From Deinococcus marmoris DSM 12784 (GTDB lineage: Bacteria > Deinococcota > Deinococci > Deinococcales > Deinococcaceae), in assembly GCF_000701405.1 (NCBI RefSeq), contig NZ_JNIV01000117.1, positions 1 through 11,928 of the forward strand: a DNA stretch of 11,928 bases, in the 5' to 3' direction. Of the stretch, positions 6,520-11,928 are shown in pieces. The notes under the pieces were generated by a model. That model was given only the letters and a program-made list of their open reading frames with translations, was not told the origin of the DNA and did not search any database. Numbering within the stretch: position 1 is the stretch's first letter; every line of letters begins with the position of its first letter. The position numbers and the translations under genes are program-made.

Positions 6520-8334
6520 TCAACCGGTCCGTGGCGCGGATTGAACGCTGGAGTGTGTTAACTGTTGGGTGGTTCGTTCCAGTGCCCCCACCAGATCCCG
6601 GGTGACAGTCAGAAGCTCTCCTGTCATGGTTTGGAGCTGTGCTTGTGCAGCGTCATGCTGGTGATTGAGCTGATTGGCCAAATTCATCTGCCCATGCAAC
6701 GTGCCCGTCGAACGTGACGCGAGCTCTCCGTACAAATGCTGCCACCGTTCAGTCGAGCTGCCAATTTCTTTCCCAATTCGCTCCGTCATTTCCTGAAACT
6801 GAACGTACAGGGCATCAGTTCTGAGATTGTGCTGTTGGTGAATACCATCAACGGCATTGGCCAACGCAGCAGTGCCCGCCAGGCGCGCAGCTTCATGCTC
6901 CCGAAGCAGGATTTCGGTGCGTGCCACAACTGTCTCAAGGGCCGTTTGAAAGGCCTGCCAACGGTCCGTGGGGAGTGCCTGTGGATCAAGGCGCTGGGCC
7001 AGAAGGTCGAGCGCGACAAGTCGTTCAGCGATTTGACTTAATTGGTGTTGTGTGTCCCCCAAAGCCACGACGTGTCCCCGCTGCTGGTTGGCAGCATCAA
7101 GTTGAAGCTGCTGGAGCGCTTGCGTCAGCGAGCGTTGTGTATCGCCCTGAGCGGTCAGGTGGAGTTGACCTTGGGTGTGCAGGATGTCCCGAACCTCACC
7201 GAGTTGCGCGACATTGGCTTGGAGATCCCGATTGAGCGTGTGGGCCAGATCCCGCTGCACATCTGAAAATGCGGTCAGCTGATTGAGCAGCGTTTGAGTC
7301 CGCTGCTCATCGGCAAGCAGTTGACGCTTCTGAGCCTCGGTAAAATCATGGCTCTGATGATTTAGGGCCACCAAATTGTGCTCCAGAGCCGTGCTGCTAC
7401 GAGTGAGATGCGTTTCAAGGGTCTGAACACTAGTGTGAATGACGCTGTTGCTCTGCTCCAATTGCCTGACGGTCTGCTGGAGTTCGAGGCCCGTCTTCTG
7501 AATAACCTTGCCGGAGTCGGCAGCCACCAGACTCAGTTGGCGCCCTGCGTCTGCCAGGGTGTCCAGGGTTTGACTGGTGCGGGTCTCGAAACCTTGGAAC
7601 TGATGTTGTAGCAGCTGGAGCACCTCATCAAGACGTTGTCCCTGCCCTTCCAGATGAACCATCAGCTGCGCGCCATGGTTCCAGACTTTCGGAACCAAGT
7701 GATAGGCAATCAAGTTTTCAATCTGTGTCTGCAAAGCGTCACGGCTCAGCAGCGCCGGGGCGACAACGAAGCGGGCCGCGAGAAGCGAGAGCAGCACGCC
7801 CCACAAGGTGCAGACGAAAGACAATTTCATTCGCTCCAGGAGCTCCTGCATGCCGCTGTTGAGCGAAGAGGCACTTCCGCCAGATTGGAGTTGGGCCAGA
7901 CCCTGTCCCAGTTGCGGCGCAAAATCTCCCAGGGTCAAACTCAGTCCGAAAACAGTGCCGAACAAACCTAGCAGCAGGAGTTGATTGGGAAGTTGTCGGA
8001 GACTCTGGAAAACCCGTTCATCGCTCAAAGGGAGGTCTGCCGTCACAGCCCGTGGATCATGGGCATGAAGATGACGGAGAGCATGAATCTTATCCCATGC
8101 CTCTTGCAACACCTCTTTACTTTGCGTGGTCTGGAGGCGCGCGACGATATCCGATGGATCAGTGATTGAGGGGAGAGCTGTTGCCAAAAGATTTAACTCG
8201 GCACTCCGCACACGGTGTTGGGTGCGGAGGCGAGAAGCTTGAACCGCACTGAAGATGCTTAAGCCGAGCAAGAACAGAACAATGACGGCACCTTCCACAC
8301 TGGAAGGCAAGACGGCAGATAAAATACTAGACAA
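6520..8334 (-). CDS. ZorA-like (MotA/TolQ/ExbB fold) motor protein with long helical tail
   Basis: This is a 604-residue integral membrane protein. There are three predicted spans: about 14-32 (VEGAVIVLFLLGLSIFSA), 116-136 (LLLLGLFGTVFGLSLTLGDF) and 170-193 (LSFVCTLWGVLLSLLAARF). The second span carries the GxxGTVxGL motif of MotA/TolQ/ExbB proteins. T127, and T176 in the last span, are candidate ion-path residues. Residues about 220-590 are Gln/Leu/Thr-rich, heptad-like helix with almost no Pro or Cys, the long cytoplasmic tail typical of ZorA. Such proteins form a pentamer around a ZorB dimer and use ion flow to rotate. The start is assigned to TTG 8334, with GGGGG four bases upstream; a GTG at codon 13 is possible but would cut into the first span. 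First gene of the leftward operon. MotA-type assignment is strong; the Zorya affiliation is by architecture. Confidence 0.87.
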   Translation of the reverse strand: MSSILSAVLPSSVEGAVIVLFLLGLSIFSAVQASRLRTQHRVRSAELNLLATALPSITDPSDIVARLQTTQSKEVLQEAWDKIHALRHLHAHDPRAVTADLPLSDERVFQSLRQLPNQLLLLGLFGTVFGLSLTLGDFAPQLGQGLAQLQSGGSASSLNSGMQELLERMKLSFVCTLWGVLLSLLAARFVVAPALLSRDALQTQIENLIAYHLVPKVWNHGAQLMVHLEGQGQRLDEVLQLLQHQFQGFETRTSQTLDTLADAGRQLSLVAADSGKVIQKTGLELQQTVRQLEQSNSVIHTSVQTLETHLTRSSTALEHNLVALNHQSHDFTEAQKRQLLADEQRTQTLLNQLTAFSDVQRDLAHTLNRDLQANVAQLGEVRDILHTQGQLHLTAQGDTQRSLTQALQQLQLDAANQQRGHVVALGDTQHQLSQIAERLVALDLLAQRLDPQALPTDRWQAFQTALETVVARTEILLREHEAARLAGTAALANAVDGIHQQHNLRTDALYVQFQEMTERIGKEIGSSTERWQHLYGELASRSTGTLHGQMNLANQLNHQHDAAQAQLQTMTGELLTVTRDLVGALERTTQQLTHSSVQSAPRTG

Positions 8335-8347
8335 AGAACCCCCATGG

Positions 8348-8374
8348 GCCTAGGAAGAGACGGAGAAGCCTAGG
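8348..8374. promoter_or_regulatory. Paired GCCTAGG repeats in the divergent regulatory gap
   Basis: GCCTAGG occurs at 8348-8354 and again at 8368-8374, exactly 20 bases (about two helical turns) apart. Each has the palindromic core CCTAGG. They lie just upstream of the zorA-like start, between the two diverging arms. CTAG, usually scarce in bacteria, occurs at 8327, 8350, 8370 and 8447. This looks like an operator; the binding protein is unknown. Confidence 0.4.
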
Positions 8375-8424
8375 CTGCCTTCTATTATGTCTGCTCTTGA
8401 GGGGAGGACGGGACGCAAATGTGC

Positions 8425-8453
8425 TTGATGAGAGACGACTTGTCTTCTAGGAT
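8425..8453 (+). promoter_or_regulatory. Candidate sigma-70-type promoter for the vWA-phosphatase-kinase arm
   Basis: TTGATG (8425-8430) and TAGGAT (8448-8453) are separated by 17 bases. Each matches four of six consensus positions. Transcription would start near 8460, 19 bases before the vWA ATG. For the opposite arm, CATAAT on the minus strand (8390-8385) is a possible -10 box, but no matching -35 box is visible. Confidence 0.4.
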
Positions 8454-8467
8454 AAGCGCAGCCTTCT

Positions 8468-8472
8468 GGAGG
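8468..8472 (+). promoter_or_regulatory. Ribosome binding site fixing the vWA start
   Basis: GGAGG lies six bases before ATG 8479. It decides for this start over the in-frame ATG at 8419, which lies upstream of the likely promoter. Confidence 0.75.
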
Positions 8473-8478
8473 ATCTAC

Positions 8479-9303
8479 ATGCCTTACTCGAAAACTGTCA
8501 GCCGTACCCATCCCACCGCCATCATCTTCTTGGTTGATCAATCCAGTTCCATGGCCGATAACTACGGTGCAGACCTGCAGCAAACCAAGGCCAAACTGGT
8601 GGCTGATACGCTCAATCGCCAACTCATGGAGCTGGTTATTCGCAGTACCAAAGGGGACGGCGTTCGCCACTACTTTGATATCGCGGTGATTGGGTATGGG
8701 CGCAGCGTGGGACCAGTGCTAGGAGGCAACCTCGCAGGCCGGGACTTTTTGCCTATCTCTGACATAGCCGATTTTCCATTGCGCGTCGAAGAAGCCACAG
8801 AGCAGGACGCCAATGGAGAGGAAGAGACCGTTCGGTATCCCATTTGGATGGAGCCCGTGTCCAACGGATCAACTCCAATGATGCAGGCGTTCAGTTCAGC
8901 CATCACGTTGGTGCAGCAACACATCGCGCTGCACCCCGATAGCTTCCCCCCCATCGTCATTAACATCACAGATGGAGAAGCGACGGATGGCGACCCGAGG
9001 CCGCTGGCTACGCAACTGCGGGATCTGCAAACCAGCGACGGAAATGTCTTGGTGTACAACGCCCACATCAGTGCCAGTCAGGAGAAGGCAGTCATCCTCC
9101 CCGACAGCGCGGTCGGCCTGCCGGACGTGTACGCAGAAGCGCTGTATGCCATGTCCAGTGCACTTCCGCACGTCGGTCTGGTCAGAGCGGCACAACTGGG
9201 CCATACCACCACTGATCTTTCCCGTGGGTTTATTTTCAATGCGCCATCGGAACTGCTGGTGCATTTGGTCGATATCGGCACCAGTACGCAAGTTGCTCGT
9301 TAA
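8479..9303 (+). CDS. vWA-domain protein (TerY-like)
   Basis: This is a 274-residue soluble von Willebrand factor A protein. It has a complete metal-ion-dependent adhesion site: D20-S22-S24 in FLVDQSSSM, T132 in GSTPM, and D165 in INITDGEATDGD. No signal peptide or membrane span is visible, so it is cytoplasmic. Stand-alone vWA proteins next to a PP2C phosphatase and a protein kinase are the TerY of TerY-P triads, known from comparative genomics of tellurite-resistance-type stress systems. There vWA is thought to serve as a phospho-dependent or metal-dependent adaptor. It is the first gene of the rightward operon, and its TAA shares one base with the phosphatase ATG (TAATG). The start at ATG 8479 is set by a strong GGAGG. 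No ter genes are visible in this window. Confidence 0.9.
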   Translation: MPYSKTVSRTHPTAIIFLVDQSSSMADNYGADLQQTKAKLVADTLNRQLMELVIRSTKGDGVRHYFDIAVIGYGRSVGPVLGGNLAGRDFLPISDIADFPLRVEEATEQDANGEEETVRYPIWMEPVSNGSTPMMQAFSSAITLVQQHIALHPDSFPPIVINITDGEATDGDPRPLATQLRDLQTSDGNVLVYNAHISASQEKAVILPDSAVGLPDVYAEALYAMSSALPHVGLVRAAQLGHTTTDLSRGFIFNAPSELLVHLVDIGTSTQVAR

Positions 9304-10493
9304 TGGCCAAAAAGATTTTTAAGCCCTGGATCATCTCTCGCTTCCTTGGGGGAGAGAGCTTTGCAAGGCGGATACCCATGGAAACGGTCAGTCATTCCAT
9401 CCATGATCAGTCTCTGGGTTGGGAACTTGACATCACTGTGCGCCGGGCGCCTAAGTCTGGAGCCACCTTAGATGACTGCGAAGATGCCACTTTGCCGCGA
9501 AAAACCTGCGTCAAGTCACTCGTGATGAACGAGGTTGCTCTGGCCATTTCTGATGGTGCGACGTCGTATTCTTATGCCAAAGAATGGGCAGAGATTATCA
9601 GTGCGCAACTGGCCCATGTCCGTGATGCCAGCGATTTATTGCGCCAGCTACCAGAATGTCAGACGATGTGGGCAGGACGCACACAGCAGCAGCAGACTTC
9701 TTGGTACGCCGCAGCAAAACTCAAAGAAGGAGCACATGCCACGTTGGTGACGTTGTGTCTGACACCACGCCCAGAGGGGTTGTTTTACCGCTCAGTGAGT
9801 ATTGGGGACAGTTGCTTGGTGCATCTGCGGGGGAGCGACACGCTGCATCCCACGCCGTGGCCCGTCTCTACTCCAGAGGAACTGACGAACTTTACCCATC
9901 TGTTGCCCAGCCGTGCAGGAACTTCAGGAGAGCTTGTAACGCACTTGGCCTCTATTCAGGGAGAGGTTCAGGCCGGAGACGAATTCCTGCTGATGACAGA
10001 TGCCCTTGCGGCCTGGTGGCTCGCCCGCTTGCCTGCTGAGGCCATGGCTGAGTTGAGGCAATTCTTTCAAACCAATCTCTCTGCCATTCAAGACGGCAGC
10101 AAGAACGCTGCTGTTGTAGAGCAGCCTGGGATAGAGACGTCGATGGAAACGACACCTCTTGAGCCTCAGCACAGTGCGCCTGAGACCGCACCAGTGCCGC
10201 CAGAGGAGATTTCCCACGAGGCCCTCCCTCTCGATTCCTGGGGCACAGGTGATTTCGACAGTTCTGATCTGAACTTACAGGATGCGTCTCCCTCCCAACA
10301 GCAGGGAAGCTCCGATGAGGTCACCCTGTCCTTCTCTGAAAGCGAAGGTATCGCCCTTGAGTTGGGCCAGACCGACCCCTTTCAGGTATGGGCTGAACAG
10401 TTGAAGAGTGAGGGGGAACTACGTGACGATGACGTGAGTTTCATCCATGTGCGGATTGCCCTTGCAGGAGATTTGAATGCTGACAGCAGGTGA
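9303..10493 (+). CDS. PP2C-type protein phosphatase with acidic insert
   Basis: This is a 396-residue metal-dependent Ser/Thr phosphatase, probably opposing the downstream kinase. PP2C metal and catalytic motifs appear in order: E60-D61 (DDCEDA), D84-G85 (LAISDGAT), the GAHATLVTLCL strand (143-153), D169 (VSIGDSCLVHL), D233 (FLLMTDALA) and D375-D377 (RDDDVSFIHV). The D233 motif and the last motif are normally a few dozen residues apart. Here an acidic, Pro/Ser/Gln-rich, probably disordered segment (about 265-365) lies between them. ATG 9303 overlaps the vWA stop, indicating coupled translation; ATG 9378 (codon 26), with AAGGCGG upstream, is an alternative start. The 3' end overlaps the kinase start by 17 bases. 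Family assignment is firm; the substrate (kinase, vWA or motor) is unknown. Confidence 0.88.
   Translation: MAKKIFKPWIISRFLGGESFARRIPMETVSHSIHDQSLGWELDITVRRAPKSGATLDDCEDATLPRKTCVKSLVMNEVALAISDGATSYSYAKEWAEIISAQLAHVRDASDLLRQLPECQTMWAGRTQQQQTSWYAAAKLKEGAHATLVTLCLTPRPEGLFYRSVSIGDSCLVHLRGSDTLHPTPWPVSTPEELTNFTHLLPSRAGTSGELVTHLASIQGEVQAGDEFLLMTDALAAWWLARLPAEAMAELRQFFQTNLSAIQDGSKNAAVVEQPGIETSMETTPLEPQHSAPETAPVPPEEISHEALPLDSWGTGDFDSSDLNLQDASPSQQQGSSDEVTLSFSESEGIALELGQTDPFQVWAEQLKSEGELRDDDVSFIHVRIALAGDLNADSR
10466..10470 (+). promoter_or_regulatory. Ribosome binding site for the kinase, inside the phosphatase gene
   Basis: AGGAG sits six bases before ATG 10477, within the last codons of the phosphatase, and supports the 17-base gene overlap. 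Confidence 0.7.
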
Positions 10494-11496
10494 GTTCAAC
10501 AAAGCTATTCAGCGAAAGGGTGCTTTGCACGATAGTTTGGGCGTCCTTCGCAACGGGAAAATTCGGACGAATGCCATGGGTATTCCTCATGCCATCAGTG
10601 GCAGTTTCGCGGTGGTGTATCAAACGAGTCTTCACAACGACAAGTGGGCGCTGCGCTGCTTCATGATGCCCGCGGCGGATCAGCAGCTCCGCTACGAGGC
10701 TATCCGGGCCCACTTGAAAGCTCACCCTTCTCCTTTTTTTGTAGATTTTCGCTATCACTCTGAAGGATTACACGTCAATGGAACGTGGGAGCCCCTCATG
10801 AGTATGGAATGGCGCAACGGGGTCAATCTAGCTGAATATGTTGAGTCGCTGTTGGCCGATCCCCCGGCCCTCCTACAACTCGCTTCAGATTGGATTGCCA
10901 TGTTTGAGCAAATGCGAGCTGCTGAAATCGCCCATGGAGACATTCACCATGACAACGTCATTGTGTGTGACGGCAAATTGGTGCTCGTAGACTACGACGC
11001 AATGTATGTGCCTGCTCTAAAAGGCCTGAAACTGGAGGAGGGCGGCCTCCCTCACTATCAGCATCCAGCACGTCCCAGGGGCGATTTTGGGTCATACATG
11101 GATCATTTTCCCAGTTGGATCGTTTTTTATTCTCTGTTGATGCTGAGTATCGCGCCTGGGCTTTGGGCGGATTTTGATGGTGGAGATCAGACCCTGTTGT
11201 TCCGCCGCGAGGACTATGAGCAGCCCAAGGCGTCTCGCCTGTTTGAACGCCTGCGCACCAGTCGAAATCCAGTCTTAGAGTTGATTGCGCTAGATGTAGA
11301 GTCGTTTCTGAAAGGTGATCCGAAAAAGGTTCGCCCCTTGAGCTTTGACGCCGTGAAGGCAGCGGCTTTGCCTGTGGAGCTTCCGAAACCACACACTTGG
11401 TGGGTCGCCCCACAGGAGCGCTCAGATTGGTGGAGGAAGCGCGTTTACACGCAAGAGACCAAAACCCCCTCTTGGCCTCCCAAACGAGAAAGCTGA
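10477..11496 (+). CDS. Protein kinase of a TerY-P-type triad
   Basis: This is a 339-residue Ser/Thr-type kinase. A nucleotide-binding loop SGSFAVVYQ (41-49) is followed by WALRCF (57-62), where Arg60 stands in place of the usual ATP-anchoring Lys. The catalytic loop AHGDIHHDN (152-160) has D155 and N160. VDYD (171-174) replaces DFG, and PHYQHP (192-197) resembles the activation-segment end. The catalytic-loop Asp and metal Asp are intact, so activity is plausible despite the Arg; I recall related bacterial kinases having the same AxRCF form, but could not check. A Trp-rich, basic tail (about 305-339) carries no recognisable domain. Third gene of the rightward arm, overlapping the phosphatase by 17 bases. 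Targets are unknown; the vWA protein, the motor and the NERD helicase are the natural candidates by context. Confidence 0.88.
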   Translation: MLTAGEFNKAIQRKGALHDSLGVLRNGKIRTNAMGIPHAISGSFAVVYQTSLHNDKWALRCFMMPAADQQLRYEAIRAHLKAHPSPFFVDFRYHSEGLHVNGTWEPLMSMEWRNGVNLAEYVESLLADPPALLQLASDWIAMFEQMRAAEIAHGDIHHDNVIVCDGKLVLVDYDAMYVPALKGLKLEEGGLPHYQHPARPRGDFGSYMDHFPSWIVFYSLLMLSIAPGLWADFDGGDQTLLFRREDYEQPKASRLFERLRTSRNPVLELIALDVESFLKGDPKKVRPLSFDAVKAAALPVELPKPHTWWVAPQERSDWWRKRVYTQETKTPSWPPKRES

Positions 11497-11757
11497 CCTG
11501 CCGATGGGCTGTTGAAGGTCCATCTAAGAGTCAGGTGCGCCCGTTACGTGACAGCAGCTTGACCCTGTGGACCGTCGAGGCGCGACTGAATACCAGGAGC
11601 CATCCGATGAGAATGGGCAGAGTGTTCACAGGGGTGCGGGTCAACACCATGCTCGTGCGCGCGGCTTACGCGCCTGCTTCATGCTGCGGTCGTCTGCACT
11701 TGGGATAAGCCGCTTAACTTCAACGACACCTCATCGAGAGAACTCAAGTGCAAAACT
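11497..11757. other. Gap between the kinase and the recombinase end; nothing definite
   Basis: These 261 bases separate two convergent genes. A 5-bp GCGCG/CGCGC stem (11659-11673) and a small near-palindrome around TAAGCCGCTTA (11705-11715) are the only structures I see. Neither has a convincing T run. No credible gene is visible. Recombination sites for the neighbouring recombinase could lie here but cannot be identified. Confidence 0.3.
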
Positions 11758-11928
11758 CTATCTGTCCAGCACACGTTTAACCTGCACAGCGCTCCATGGC
11801 CCTCCTTGGCGGGTCTTGAAGCCATGGGCTTCGAGTTGAGCGGCCGTGGCCCGAAGACTGAGGCCCTGGCTGCGCAGCGCGCCGGCGTAGGCTGCAACGG
11901 TCCGCATGTCCGAGATGGCCCTGGCCTT
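11758..11928 (-). CDS. Serine recombinase (resolvase/invertase family), C-terminal end, partial
   Basis: A frame open from the right edge ends at TAG (11760-11758) and gives the last 56 residues of a minus-strand protein. The visible part reads LRSQGLSLRATAAQLEAHGF, then KTRQGGPWSAVQVKRVLDR. This matches the C-terminal DNA-binding hairpin region of serine recombinases, with its pattern of GLSxRAIAxxLxxxGxxTxxGGxWxxxxVxxxL. The catalytic domain with its nucleophilic Ser lies beyond the window, so I cannot say whether it is a resolvase, invertase or transposon enzyme, or whether it is intact. It suggests a mobile element beside the motor-kinase block. Confidence 0.75.
   Translation of the reverse strand, partial: KARAISDMRTVAAYAGALRSQGLSLRATAAQLEAHGFKTRQGGPWSAVQVKRVLDR

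Noticed and set aside
5901..8334. Canonical Zorya type I or II, or ordinary flagellar/Tol/Exb genes
   Set aside because: No ZorC, ZorD or ZorE partner and no flagellar or TonB-type neighbours are present; the third gene is a NERD-SF1 helicase, so only the Zorya-like motor pair is claimed.
8419..8478. Upstream ATG 8419 as the vWA start
   Set aside because: ATG 8479 has a strong GGAGG at the right distance, and the upstream residues overlap the likely promoter.
11397..11708. Plus-strand open frame across the kinase end and the downstream gap
   Set aside because: It overlaps the kinase C-terminus out of frame, lacks a ribosome binding site and resembles no family.

Overview
The window looks like a stretch of a G+C-rich bacterial genome or plasmid. 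The flanking genes use GC-rich codons, and GTG/TTG starts occur. The overall style is compatible with Deinococcus or a similar GC-rich lineage, but no rRNA, tRNA or housekeeping marker proves this, so the assignment is an inference.

Layout. Left flank (1-1300): the last 36 codons of an unidentified + strand gene; a set of degenerate direct repeats with a 30-base step (212-385); a small winged-helix-like protein gene (406-750) with a perfect inverted-repeat terminator (765-794); a small decayed gene with two single-base frameshifts (814-1063); and a gene-free stretch (1064-1298) with a strong hairpin. Next come rnhA (ribonuclease HI, 1299-1784, +) and, converging on it with a short overlap, a 548-residue minus-strand protein (1758-3404). 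That protein combines a PD-(D/E)XK-nuclease-like half, a divergent NADAR (YbiA-like) domain and a Cys-rich tail.

The centre of interest is a divergent six-gene block (3664-11496) with visibly lower G+C than the left flank. Leftward from a shared 144-base regulatory gap run a ZorA-like membrane motor protein (MotA/TolQ/ExbB fold plus a long helical tail), a ZorB-like protein (MotB-type membrane Asp plus OmpA-like peptidoglycan-binding domain) and a NERD-nuclease/SF1 helicase. Rightward run a vWA (TerY-like) protein, a PP2C-type phosphatase and a protein kinase, i.e. a TerY-P-type phospho-signalling triad. Genes within each arm abut or overlap, so each arm is almost certainly an operon.

My reading, which is inference, is a Zorya-like anti-invader system. 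An ion-driven envelope motor would sense injury or DNA entry, a NERD helicase/nuclease would act on DNA, and the kinase/phosphatase/vWA triad would gate the response. It does not match canonical Zorya I (ZorCD) or II (ZorE). The last 171 bases are the 3' end of a minus-strand serine recombinase gene, fitting an accessory, mobile region.
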